Shown here: positions 45,234 through 56,915 of the stretch, piece by piece
How the letters are laid out: each line of letters opens with the position of its first letter
Position numbering within the stretch: position 1 is the first letter of the stretch
Translations under genes and position numbers: made by a program
Source: Aquatica leii
Taxonomy: Eukaryota; Arthropoda; Insecta; Coleoptera; Lampyridae
Assembly: GCA_035610365.1 (NCBI GenBank)
Contig: CM069433.1
Coordinates: 60,006,487 to 60,070,486, forward strand
Direction of reading: 5' to 3'
Length of the DNA: 64,000 bases
Notes under the pieces: model-generated
Databases searched by the model: none
Told to the model about the DNA's origin: nothing
What the model saw: the letters and a program-made list of their open reading frames with translations, nothing else

Positions 45234-46285
45234 CTAACGTGCAATCATGGGATTCATACGTCTTGCTCGTGAGAGACGATAATGAAAAATGTTCCTTTCC
45301 ACAGAGAGCCCTCGTTGAGGGAATGGTTTCATAAGCCTATGTTTCAATGGAAAAGCGTCATCTCCCACTATCACATACGGCACTTTAATATTTGTACCAG
45401 GTAAATAGTCATCTTCTGGTAAATTTAACGAGTTGTTATTTAGTGCTTCTCGTAAACTGCTGTCGCAAAAAACCCCACCATCACTGACCCTTCCATTTAT
45501 ATCCACGTCAACATAAATAAATTTATAATTTGCATGTACTAATGCCAATAGAACAATGCTGTGTACTCCTTTATAGTTATAATAAAATGACCCAGCACTA
45601 CAAGGAGCTTTAAAATTGATGTGCTTACCATCTAAACTGCCAATGCACATTAGAAAATTCCATAAAGTTTCAAATTCCTTTGCAATGTTCTTCCACTCAT
45701 GAGTACTTGCTGGCATCTTAATAAAAATTTAAATAGTATACTCACATGTATTTGTACTAAATTCTACATATGAACATTAATCAATTTCTATACATTAGAT
45801 TCCGGTATGATTTCCTGATGCTAAATATCGTAGGGTAATTGAAAGTCTGAGAGTAATGAATAAGGTGTTAATCATTTTCAGTTGGTTAAAAATTAATAAA
45901 CTTACCTTTTTTCAGCTGATATGCATTGACGAAAGTTTGTATCTTGTTTTTTTATTCTATCTTCTATAGATGATAACAATTTTTTGTTGTGTCCTCCATA
46001 CAACGATAATTCTTGTATGAATCAGGATCTTTCACTAATAGCTCCTGGTGTAACATATTTAGCACTCCACGTCCCTCCTATCTTCTTTGCAACCACTTTG
46101 CCTGCCTCTTACTTCGTATCTTTCTTTTTTTTTTATTTTGTACTCGTCGTTTCAACAATTTTTTAACTAATATACTTGATACAACAATGGTTGCCTGAAT
46201 TAACTCTTTCGCTAAATTTAAATTCATTCTAGCTTTAGTAGAAAAATTGAGAAGATTAACCACGACAAAACTAACCTCGAACACG
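45234..46285 (-). pseudogene. Harbinger DDE transposase (DDE_Tnp_4 type)
   Basis: The N-terminal exon (46285 down to ~45917) has a basic segment KKLLKRRVQNKKKRKIRSKR, then, past stops, LLVKDPDSYKNYRCM and KKQDTNF; a GTAAGTTT donor near 45910 and an acceptor near 45850 bound a short intron, after which LSITLRYLASGNH follows. The catalytic domain 45234-45716 holds SLDGKHINFKAPCSAGSFYY (first Asp), GRVSDGGVFCDS (second) and IVGDDAFPLKHRLMKPF (third). Just after RLSRARRM a short deletion removes the usual ENAFG segment. Stops before the domain make it non-functional. Confidence 0.85.
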
Positions 46286-46428
46286 AATAGTAAATGTCAC
46301 AATCTGTCAGATTGTCCCAAAAATAGTGCGAGTATAAAACACAATTATTTTGAGCAATTATATATTCTTCACAATTTAGATTGTTCAATGTCTTGTTCAA
46401 GAAATTGTCTAATGTAAAACGGCTATAA

Positions 46429-47452
46429 CAGTTTTTATTAGATTGATTTGAAATAGATAAACGTTCAAAAATAGTTTTGATTACGGTGTTTATTAATTTT
46501 TTACTACATCTGTTTTAGTTAACGTTATAAGTATAAATATTTTACATGACACATAATATGTAAAATTATTAAAAAGTAGTAAAATTTACTATAGTGAATG
46601 CCTGTAACTATTAAAAACCTTATCTGACAACATAAAAGTGGTATTCGAAAGTACCTTTCAATAACATTATTATAATTTTTGTTGTAACTTTTTATTTAAA
46701 ATATTATTTTACTTAGGTTTAATTATCAGTTTTAAGTTTAATGATTAATGGCCTAAATTGCAAAAGAATGCGTTGGCCACATTTGATTTTTATATTTAGA
46801 AGTACTATATTGATGAATATTTAAATACGTTGTAAACATTTTTGATGTTTACATACATTTCCAAAATTTTATGTTAGGGCATACTTTTGTTGAACTGAAA
46901 TGGAATCTGCATTTGGAATTTACGATAGCTTTATATTCAGAGTAATTTTATGTTTCAGTATTGTTATATATTCACAAAAACTCTGCTTTTTTAATATAAC
47001 TTCTGTTAGAAAACCGTATCTCTACTTGGGGATAATTAATGGGTTGAGTATTATATCTACGTACGTGCACTGATTGCCTTGAAATTATGTAGAATTGATT
47101 CATACATCACTGAGTACTAAGGTAGAATAGTTAATGCGTCACTGCATTTATAAAACGAGATGGGGTAACTAATACGTCTTTATTGCGTATTAACAGAGTT
47201 GCTGTAAACTGATGCATTTTTATTTCAAAGACATTTTATGTGTGCAACTACGCAGTCTTAAAACTCTTGTGCCAACATTTTAACTTTGACTTATACTTTA
47301 CTTCCATTTTTGCATTTGAACGTTTTGACAAAAACACTTATGTAAAATGACTAAAATAGTATTTTAAATATTTATTTAACTTTTTCACTATTTTTATTAA
47401 ATCTTAGTTGGTTGTTATATTTGCACTAGCAACATAATTACCTTCGTTTCAG
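46429..47452. other. AT-rich stretch, nothing recognised
   Basis: No transposon ends, coding motifs or RNA genes recognised. Confidence 0.5.
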
Positions 47453-47690
47453 CGGAAACACATCAATGGAGAATCTGCTAACAGCGTATTGTAAGATTGT
47501 TCAGGCAGTTGAAATACAAGAGTGTAGTTCTCATTTAGATGAATCTAGCACTAGCAACTCTAATGAGTTACGCGATAAACTTTGGTGCGACACAAGAAGT
47601 TGCCCTGTAAGGCGTCCTAGAGGATACGACATTTGGCCACGCCCGCTTTGGATATATGAGGAAAAGATTTATCACACTAACTGCCCTTAA
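47453..47690 (+). other. Possible last exon of an unrecognised host gene
   Basis: A 3' splice-like cttcgtttcag is followed by an open frame with less AT bias. From the ATG at 47466 it reads MENLLTAYCKIVQAVEIQEC, ELRDKLWCDTRSCPVRRPRG, YDIWPRPLWIYEEKIYHTNC and a TAA at 47690. Four of the cysteines lie in the last 40 residues. There is no match to any transposon protein I know and the codon use looks genuine. No partner exons found upstream. It may be a secreted or cysteine-stabilised C-terminus; function unknown. Confidence 0.4.
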
Positions 47691-49971
47691 AAAGTTATTC
47701 AACTTGAAATTGTCACATCAGTTACTGCAACTTTATGTTTTTAAATGTTTTTTCTAAACATATTTTTTAATGATTGTATATTATACATTTTGAATCAGTT
47801 TTGAAACCGTTCTATTATATTATTTATATTATATTAACACCTAAAAAAAGATAGATTAAATTATTATAAATTAAAACAAATCAATTTTATAAAAAACAAG
47901 GCCGATGGTTTAAAAATCTAATTAAAAACTATTTAATTGTAGTTTGACGGTGAAACTAATAAAACAAGGTATAGTAGTCATTCAGCAAATGTTTTATACT
48001 TGCAAATATTACATTTGCACCGTTGCATTTATCTGATTAACAAATTATAATTTTCCTAATTGAATTCCGATCAATGTAATTTCCAGTATTTGTTTACCAC
48101 AGTTTGCCAGAATTTAGAATGTTTAGTTGAAAATTATTTCAACTACAATTTAATTTTGTAATAAACGTACCGTATATAATGTTTGATATCAATGCTTATT
48201 TGTTGAGTTACTGCATGTTGGCTTCGATCTTTGTATGACAGAATTGCGTTTGATTTTATATCGACATAAAAAGTTGCATTGTTTAAATATAAATCAAATT
48301 TGTCACTTTAAATACAGTATTTGCAAGATCGTAACAGATGTAAAACAAATTAAATATTTTCAATTAATTTAAGTTTAGAAAAGTTTATAAAAGTTGTTTA
48401 TGAGCTCTCTTTATAGATTACAGCAGCTTTACAAACGATTTTAAAGTTTGAGTTTAGAGTAGCATCTGTAAGGTATTTCTGATTAAAATTTAGATTTTTT
48501 TTTATTTTGTTACATTGTAATCTATGATGCATAATAAATACTATACATATTTAGATTGAGTAATTCATAATACATATTTTTTTCTTTGTATACGTTATAT
48601 ATATATAAAAATTCACAGATATCGCAAATCTTGCAATTATCGGAAGGTGTTGAAAACACAATATTACCTACGTAATATAATGAACAAGGTTTACTACAAT
48701 TTTCAAAAATAAGAATGCATACATAAATAAAAAACACCAATAACTAGTATTCTAGGTACATATTAAACGAGAATAGAGTCGTATGGTAATTCACCAATTG
48801 TTTGTATTTAACATTTGTCCATGAAATGTCTGAAAATTGTTTCTCATAACCTCTTCATCGCTGGAAGATGATAATTCACCAACACCAATGACTTATATGA
48901 CTTAAAGAGAATTTTTATAGAGGACAAAATTTACTATAAAAAACTCGGCGGAAGGGTACAATTACCTTCAATAGTTTAGAAGATATAAATGTGCAAAGTT
49001 GCACGAAAATGTCTTACATTACATTAAAATTATGTAATTCTTAAACTATTAGATATAATTATACACTCCCGCGGACTTTTTTGTAGTAAATTTTGTGCTC
49101 AATAAATTGTTTATGTGCAAACTTCATCTATATTGTACCGTTTTTGCAGCGTATAAGGCGGAAGCTCGCGGCTGAGTAAAATTAAGACTTATTAAATTTT
49201 TAAAACAAAATGAATCATAAGAAATGTCTTATTTAATAATAATAAACACTGCATCCGAAAAATACAAAAAATGAACTGAAATTGGGCACCACCGCAAGTT
49301 CCAGATTTGTTTCATCTGAGCGTTACACGAACCTTCGAATCAAGCATCCTATAAGTGTTATTAAGACTAAAAATTTAATACTTTAAGTGGCAGAGAACTG
49401 GGGGTTTTTAATAATACAAATTGTAGTGGACTTAATTTAAAGGGTAAAAAATAATGTATCTTGATATTTATTTTTTTTCTTTTTTACTATTTCTTTGAAG
49501 GGGTGGGAACATATATCCCAAAGAATATTTGCTACTATGTCTAAATAATAAGATTATTAGGTCTCTAGGCAAAATGACTAGAGAACACACCATTCTAGGA
49601 AATTCCAATCATTCTTTATTGCTTACATAAGATAAACTAAAAATCGTTCAGTTAGATAAAGTTTTATGGCATATCGGAAAACACTCTTTTCAGACCCCGA
49701 CATTACATCTTATGTAAATAACGTTAGTTTGCGTTACTTCCTTTTTAGTGCCCCACTGAGTACAACGACGGTAGGTTACAATTTTTTCTAGTATATGGTC
49801 ACTTGCATTTACCAGTCAAATAGTATTTTCTACTGTCGGACGGCCTTCTGGACAATTTTCGGCATAATTTTTTCGTTTTATACTTGAATAAGTGCTGATC
49901 ATCTCATTGGCAAGTAGCGATCTAAATTTCAGATGGGTCTAGCCGTTTTATCTGAAATTTATGAAGGTATT
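47691..49971. other. AT-rich stretch, nothing recognised
   Basis: A GC-richer patch near 49140-49180 (tttttgcag then cgtataaggcggaagctcg) and another near 49280-49350 show no readable family on either strand. Confidence 0.5.
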
Positions 49972-50315
49972 TAGACGTCTTTCAGGATCTCGTGAACTGT
50001 GGCGCTGTAGTCTGTATATGTCAAAATATTGTTATTATCCGTCTTACAAACATTCGCCGGTACATTTTTTCTAACCTATCTTTGCTTTTATCGTTGTATT
50101 TTTTGCTAATATGTCTTTAGGTGTTATTATAAGTAAATTAAATTTTATTTGATAAATAAATATCTGGTTATTTTTAATTTTTATTGACGTGCGTGCCTTT
50201 TAAATAGACTAACGTTTTTGGAATTCCGATAAACTTGTCAAATTTTTGACTTTTAGTTTATTAATTCCGATTTTCGACTCAAGGTCACAGTTCACGACAT
50301 AATGAAACGCCTCTA
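49972..50315 (-). mobile_element. MITE copy 2, inverted relative to copy 1
   Basis: Reverse-complement relative of 32916-33259, with the same AGACG and TCGTGAACTGT end motifs and TA at both edges. Similarity covers the whole element by eye, with scattered substitutions and small indels. Confidence 0.75.
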
Positions 50316-50559
50316 CAATTGATGCCTCTAAGAGACAGTAAAATTTGTTTAACCATGTTACGAGGATTTTCTCGTAACTTTAATAGTGACGATTAGCTCA
50401 GTTGATTTAGTGATTGGATTGTGCGTTTTGATGTGCTAAATTATAAAACAGGTCAAAAAAAGGCCAAAACTATGAAAGATTATGGTAGGATACGCCATTT
50501 AAACCTACCCAAAGCTGTAATAGAACAAATAGCAAGACAGAAGTTGTAACAAGTATATT
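50316..50559. other. Unassigned, tRNA-like A-box only
   Basis: gattagctcagttg near 50391 resembles a tRNA A-box, but no B-box or cloverleaf follows. No other feature. Confidence 0.4.
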
Positions 50560-51030
50560 TATCTTATCACAGACAAAACTTTATGGAGAGGTAAAGATAT
50601 TTACATAAGTGCGATGAAACGCAAGCACGTATCGGCGTTTATCACAGAAACACTTTTGATTCTTGTGCCTTCTATTTCACAACGCCAACATCACCACACT
50701 GTGCAAAATTCTGCAAAATTTAGTTTTTCGATATGCTCTTATGGTTCCACAAATGAAAAATTATTCTTCAGTAAATTATACACAAGAAGTATGCTAGAAA
50801 AAAAGTTTTCAACAAATAAGGAATAGCTTTTATCAACGTAAGGATGTGAAATATCTGTAACAACTGTTTTCCCAAGAGTTAATTCTGTAGTACCCCTTTT
50901 TCCAGTGTATATGTTGAAATTCAACAAATATCCACTTTCAGCACAACAACATGCCTAAACTTTGAAGCCTCTCTTGATAGGCTACATTGGTAGGTACTTC
51001 TTCATTGACAAACGAATTAGGAATGACTCG
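50560..51030 (-). pseudogene. piggyBac-like transposase fragment
   Basis: Minus-strand reading: PIKRGFKV, ESGYLLNFNIYTGKRGTTEL, LGKTVVTDISHPYVDKSYSL, FVENFFSSILLVYNLLKNN. This is the central catalytic region of piggyBac transposases; the DNFF-type motif has Glu-Asn (ENFF) where Asp-Asn is usual. The rest of the gene is missing on both sides, though weak coding traces continue to ~50560. Confidence 0.8.
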
Positions 51031-51780
51031 GGTAGCAAGATGTAAAATATAGACTAAGGACTAATCGTAATAATGTGTTTGTTTAATTTAATTTTCTTGT
51101 AGATATACTATCCCATTCTATTTGTATTTTTTACATTTTATAGATTACATTTGTCATGTAGAATTTTTTCAAGAACTATTAAAAAGTGCTCTTAATTCTA
51201 TTGACTTCAATATTCTTTAGAAACAATGTATTCCTTAATCAAGGACAAGGATGTATAATAAGATTTTTTAAAAATTGGTCTAGTTATGTATCATTGCATG
51301 TTCAACGACAGTAAACGAATTTGAACATCGCACTTTCGAACAGTGTCAATTCTAGTAGTTCGATCTATGGAACTGTAATGAATCGAAGTCCGATCGTTTT
51401 GTTTTGAAGTTGGGTAAATTGGGGTCTGCGCGATGAGACTCCAGTTTTTTAGGGCGGTAGCCATCTTTTTTGGTGATTGTGAGTAGTTGTGGACGACATA
51501 TGTTTAGGGCGATTTAACGAATTATCATTTGTAAAAAAAAATTTTTACCGTCTTTCCTGTCTCTGGATTACATATATTTTCGGATAAATGATTATAACTA
51601 GAAACATTAAAATCACTCAAATTACTTATTGGTATTATAGTAACGATAACGTGGACCTCAGTATATACATATATCGTACTCACATGCTTCAAGTCCAAGC
51701 ACGGATTGAAAGGGGCTACTATTAGAAAACTATTTGTGTTACGACACCAACGGCTAAATGGGGTTATCTGCAACGAGGCG
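51031..51780. other. Mixed sequence, nothing recognised
   Basis: A GC-richer patch near 51350-51500 (with agggcggtagccatc) hints at transposon or LTR debris but cannot be assigned. Confidence 0.4.
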
Positions 51781-52661
51781 AATCCGCTTCTTACAACTCA
51801 AAATTTTCTTGAAACCATAGAGTTCTTAACGTCAAGAAAAAAAAAGATATGACAAAAACGATGCCGCAACTACTGTTGCAATGGATTCGGTGTAATAGCA
51901 TTCTAAACTATCATTGAGGGCACGTTCACCTAATATTAGTCTTAGTAAATCGCAATTGCAAACAATTTACAAATCTAATAAGGTGCAGCCATTCAAACCA
52001 AAACTTGTAAACACTCTCAAAGCATGTGGTGTGGGTTGAAGATTATTATTTTGTCTTACCATCGGGGAAAAATGTATTGAAAAACGAAATTTTTATAAAA
52101 ATATATTATTTTAAGACGAAGTAACTTTTAATATACATAGCGCTATTTCCTTTCAAAATTGTCGCTACTGGTCTACAGAAAATTTTTGAATTTATTGTAG
52201 AAGACAATATAACCAAAACATGAATCTGTGGTGTGCTATTTCATATCGTTTTGGCATTATTGGACATTACTTCATAGAAGGACGGTTAAATGAGAACAAT
52301 TATCTATAGCTACTTGAAAATATATAAGAGTATTTATTTATTTACATCAAGACAGATGCCCTGCACATGCAACAGCACGCGTAGCTGAATGGATCAATTT
52401 AATGTTTGGAGTGGATAGCAAGAAATATGCTGATTGCGTGGTTTCAAAGATCACCCGACCCCACTATACTAGATTTTTTTATAGAGTCGCTTCAAAAATC
52501 TGGTTTATTCCCAACCGATACCGAACAATAAAAATGCACTAAAAGAAAGAATACGAAACACTGTACAACTAATACAGATCAAAGAAATTCGGAACAGTTT
52601 CAAAGAATTCAGACATCGCATAGTGCGGTGTGCAGAAAATGGTGGCAATTATGTTAAATAA
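51781..52661 (+). pseudogene. Tc1/mariner-like transposase, decayed
   Basis: Plus-strand pieces in order: RARSPNISLSKSQLQTIYKS, SFQNCRYWSTEN, NLWCAISYRFGIIGHYFIEG, RLNENNYL, then the catalytic FHQDRCPAHATARVAEWINL (Asp-Arg-Cys-Pro-Ala-His), RSPDPTILDFFL-like block near 52455, and ERIRNTVQLIQIKEIRNSFK to a stop near 52661. Frames change several times. The transposase subfamily differs from that at 34079-35107. Confidence 0.8.
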
Positions 52662-54540
52662 ATAATTGATTGTAGAACAATGAATGTTATTATTATATTT
52701 TATGCATCTAATATGTGAATAAATATAATTTTATTTTGTTGAAATTAAACAATGATTGCTTAATTAAAAAAAGTATATCTTTCTTAAATTTTGTATAGAG
52801 CTATACTTTGTCATTCTGAACAACTTTTCTTAGTAACATTTTAACTACTGTAAACGAGAAAATTACTTTACTTAAAACGTATATAGTTTTTGCTCAACTG
52901 TCAAGGTCTACGTGATTTTACAAAATAGAGAATACATTAAAAATAAGTTTTAAAAAAGCAGGACTTAATTACAAAAAGTCAAATGAAAACTTAAAAAAAA
53001 TTAGTTCCATACACCTCTTGTAACCTCAATCCTGGGACACACTTCATATTGAGTATAAATAAATTGTATTATATAGACATACTGTTTATATAAGATTCTT
53101 CTTTTTATACTTCTATGGAAATTATAAACACTCTGAGAAGAAAATTTGAAAGCACAGTTTTCCAGCTGCCGCCGTTTTATTGTATTCTTCAAAGGATTGA
53201 ATTTACATGGAATGAACGCAAAAATTGGTCGACACAATACTTTTTCACAGTTTAATGACTGAAAATGGCATTAACAAATTTACAGATATGTATAACATAA
53301 CATAACAAAAACGTATTTATTAAATTTATTATCATTTTTGCACAATTAACAGATTTACTTATTTTGGAAGAAATGCATAAGATTTTTTCGTTTACTAAAT
53401 GTAATTAATCTCTTTGTCAACAGCTTTTTTAAGCATTATTAAAAACTGAAAGCACGCTATTAAAAAAACCCTGTCACATACTTTTTAACAGTACATTTCA
53501 CTATAAATGAGCTATTTAACTAAACTAAATTGTGTACTTTATTTTTTTATGCGTACATAATGATTTTGAATGTCAATCTATAAATTATTATTGTCAAATG
53601 CAATTAATTTGATGTAATTTTTACGACTGTAACATATTTTAGTTTTCAGTAATTTTTAAATTTAATTAGTTACTTTATTAATAAAAAAAGTATACCATGT
53701 ATCAATATTATTAGATTTTGATTTTATTGCAAAACAAACAGAAGAGGCAAACGGATATTGGATTTTATCGAAATGTACTATAAATTTTATATGATTTAAT
53801 TTTAGTTGCTAAACAAGAACGTATTGGAATGGAACGTTACATAAATTGGTTTATCTTTCATGTTTGCAGGCCTAAAGTAATTTTGTCGTGCACGTGTCTT
53901 GATCGGGAATCGATAGTTTGCGTCCCGTTTGATATCTTAGAGCTCCACGCACGGTTGATTTCTGGCAAGCATTCCCAACACTACAAACATGTCCGTTTTC
54001 CGAGGTTTTGTCTTTTCAAAATTATCTTCTTCCTTATCACGTATAACCCTATCACGTATATTAAAGTTAATTCTCTACCGATCTAATTGGTATTTCTTAT
54101 CGTATATTCTTTTAAATTGTTTTGCTTTCGTTAATATTAAAAAAATTTATGATACATTACTGGTACTTAGTTTTTCCAATTGTTTAAATTTAGTTTTTTT
54201 ATTTATTAATGTATAAGAAGATATAAATAGTAATTGCGATTTAATTATAACAGTAGATTAAGGTTAAACCCATATATAAACCTCAGGCGTAGAAATTATG
54301 AGGGTTGACGTTATCACTATATGTACTAAGTTACTGTTGCGTGATTTATTAAGTCTCTGAAGAGTATTTTTAAGATGTTCTAAGCGGTTATTTTACGATA
54401 CTTAAAAATGTGCCGTGTATTTTTTTGTTAGTTGTAATTATTACAATGAATCAATTGTATCTTATTTACAGTTTATTTAAATAACGTTGATTAAAAATAC
54501 TTATATGCAAATGATTTCGGCTGGTATTAACGATTAAAAT
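52662..54540. other. AT-rich stretch with one GC-richer patch
   Basis: The patch 53865-54015 starts at a gtttgcag splice-like site and is clearly less AT-rich. On the plus strand it reads RPKVILSCTCLDRESIVCVP; on the minus strand FEKTKPRKTDMFVVLGML. Neither is recognised. The remainder shows nothing. Confidence 0.4.
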
Positions 54541-54992
54541 TGAAACGTTCAAGAAATTACGTGCAAACGCAAGAACCTTCTAGATGGCTGTTATCTATTT
54601 TCTAGAAGTTATAGCGAAAAGTGAAGAACGATCGAGAAGGATTTCCGTATGTCTTTATATAGCGACGAGACAGATCGTAGGTCAGTTATTGCTGGAATGC
54701 GAATGTGTTAAGAAGATTATCAAGTTGAAGATAAATAAGTGATTAGCACGTGCGAGAGTTTTAAATAAATAACAGTGTACACCGAATCGAGTGAACGTGA
54801 CTCACAGTGTGATATCCGAGGACGTTATCTTATCTCGTGTTATACAACGGTTATACATAAATTATAGTGTAAGTGTTTTTATTATTAGATTTTATTAGTT
54901 CGGTTAATTTAAATGTGTACATATTTCTAGAATAAGTAAACGTAGTTTTAATCGTTTAAATAAATTAGTTTTTAATAAATAAATTCGTAACA
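54541..54992 (+). repeat. Solo LTR of the gypsy family
   Basis: 452 bp, TGAAACG...GTAACA, similar over its length to the 455-bp LTRs of the gypsy at 15138-21712 but in plus orientation and with many substitutions and small indels. No internal sequence adjoins it, so it is the product of LTR-LTR recombination. Possible 4-bp flanks aaat/atat do not match exactly. Confidence 0.93.
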
Positions 54993-55391
54993 ATATTTAT
55001 GAATAGTGTGAATTACACTTTATGTTGTACAAACCTCATTTTTGAGTTAATAGTAACTGGGGTAAAACCGAGGCCTACAGAATGCAAATACTCGTAAAAT
55101 ACTTTCAGAACGTGCGATAGACAATTTTTTTTGTTTTAATCTTGATATAGGTTTGTGCAGATAATGTGTTCATAATTATTAAATAAAATGTTATCTGAAA
55201 GCAACACTGAAATAATAACATTAGATACAGATTATGGTTGCATTATATTATTTATTTTTTTTAATTAGTTTTACATTAAAACAAGCTGAAACTGTTTTAC
55301 TTCAAAACTGAATCTATAACACCTATTTTTTTTTTATTATTGGAGCATTCTTTTTATATAGTATTTATGGTGGTCCGACTTGTTTAATTAA
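54993..55391. other. AT-rich stretch, nothing recognised
   Basis: No features seen between the solo LTR and the piggyBac derivative. Confidence 0.5.
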
Positions 55392-55395
55392 TTAA

Positions 55396-55925
55396 CCTTC
55401 GGATTACCAAGCAATTTTTGAGGCGCCGATTACCAAGTGGGGTCAAATTTGACCCCAAGTTTTTTTTCTTATTTTGTATAGAAAAACCGATTAATTTGTA
55501 ATGGTAACCTTTATTAATATTTTAAATTAACTTAGATTTCATATAAACTAATAAAAATATAAAAATAAAATGTAAACATAAATTAGTGAGGCCAACATCT
55601 ATTACATATTATTGTAGTTTTTTTCTGGCAATGTTGTTTACATACAAAGAGTTTGCACTTTTCACATGTTTCCGAACATTTTCTGTCATTTGCTCTTGGA
55701 CATATCTTACAACGACCTCTTTTTGTGTTGTTCTGTCTCTGCCAAACAATATTTTTTTTACGTCGCAAAACAAATAACAATTGAAAAATTTGTTATATAT
55801 TATTAAACATTGTTGAAAGAAACTTAGCTAAAAAAATATTGGGACAGTTGTAAAAAAAAACTTAAGAAAAGACAATAAAAACAACAAGTCTGGGGTCAAA
55901 AAAGACCCCAATGGTAATCGGAAGG
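55396..55925 (-). mobile_element. Mini-piggyBac element with TTAA target duplication
   Basis: 530 bp. Ends CCTTCGGATTACCA / TGGTAATCGGAAGG with TTAA on both sides (55392-55395, 55926-55929), diagnostic of piggyBac. Subterminal palindromes ggggtcaaatttgacccc (55439-55456) and ggggtcaaaaaagacccc (55892-55909), plus an extra gattacca near 55428, may be transposase sites. It retains only the transposase C-terminal cysteine-rich domain. Confidence 0.93.
55583..55780 (-). pseudogene. piggyBac transposase C-terminal cysteine-rich domain
   Basis: The frame reads RQNNTKRGRCKICPRANDRK, then CSETCEKCKLFVCKQHCQKK and TIICNRCWPH with the natural stop. The cysteine/histidine pattern (CxxC, CxxC, CxxHC, CxxC) matches the zinc-binding ring-like domain at the end of piggyBac transposases, which binds the element ends. 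The catalytic DDD domain is absent. The domain itself is undamaged. Confidence 0.85.
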
Positions 55926-55929
55926 TTAA

Positions 55930-56913
55930 ACAACGGTCTAAAGTGACCACTCTAATACAAAGTTCAATGAAGCATCATTACTACAATTAAATATTGAAAA
56001 CTTTTCGAATAATTCACTGTAGCGTCATGGGCAAAACTTAAACATAAAACAGAACAACAGCAAGGGTTCTAAAAATCGTACAAAATACAAAATCGAATTT
56101 TGTAATAAAATAACTTACTAAATTATATATGAAACAAAATTAAATCAATTATAAAATAGTTTTTAGTCAAATAAGATTTCACAACTAAAGCTTACAATCA
56201 AATACAAATACAAGTTCAAATAGAAAATGATGCTATTAAAAATGTATAAGTATGTAAAATATTGTATTGTAACTTATTCTCTGTAGCTGTACGGCTTTTA
56301 CTGTAAGTAAATCAAAAATAAAATCAAAGTTTGCTATAAAAAATTGTTAAAATAAGAAATAAGATGTTAAAATATTAACATTGGCGTTATGGTATTAACA
56401 ATATAATAAATAAATTAATAGAATTCCGATTTTCACGGATCGAATTCGTAATACAATTTTCCATTCTGGGTAGTTTCCGTATTGTCGTAACAGGAAAAAC
56501 TGCAAAAATTAAGAATATTTTAAATTTTACAAGATTATTATAAAACTAATAAATTAAAAAATAAATTAAATGCGGTACCTTTGTAGTAACATACATAATT
56601 TTAATCAAAATTGGAAAATTTGTTGAGTAATGTTTGGGGCATTTTGTACTTGTAAAGAAGACACACTCCCATTACATGCACCTAATTATTATTTTGGTTA
56701 TATAATTTTTATATTACATGTTGTAGACAATTGTATTAATTTTTTATTTTATTCTTTTAGAACCTGCTCATATATAGTGTATATACCATATTTATAATTT
56801 TTTAACCGTAATAAGTAACGGTAATGATAACCAAAAAAAAATGTTCTACTTGCTTATCTGGTAGATAACAATACTTTCACGTTGTTGCAGATAATGCTGA
56901 CAATTTTTTAGAT
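55930..56913. other. AT-rich stretch, nothing recognised
   Basis: Low-complexity AT-rich DNA without coding or repeat structure that I can name. Confidence 0.5.
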
Positions 56914-56915
56914 TA

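Larger units (their letters stand above)
43634..46425. mobile_element. PIF/Harbinger element with two genes
   Basis: 2792 bp. Inverted repeats of about 55 bp start TAGCCGTTTTACATTAG and contain a repeated ttgaaca/ttgttca motif; the 3-bp target duplication TAA (43631-43633, 46426-46428) is typical of PIF/Harbinger. A MADF-domain gene runs rightwards and the DDE nuclease gene leftwards, convergent. Both are mildly damaged. Confidence 0.93.

Noticed and set aside
48522-48740. 72-codon minus-strand frame with several cysteines
   Set aside because: AT-driven composition, no splice or start context, no family motif.
50389-50460. tRNA-like sequence with an A-box (tagctcagttg)
   Set aside because: No acceptor stem pairing, anticodon arm or B-box (GGTTCGA-like) follows.
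51525-51773. 82-codon minus-strand frame with a hydrophobic run resembling a membrane segment
   Set aside because: Isolated, no recognisable family and flanked by transposon debris.
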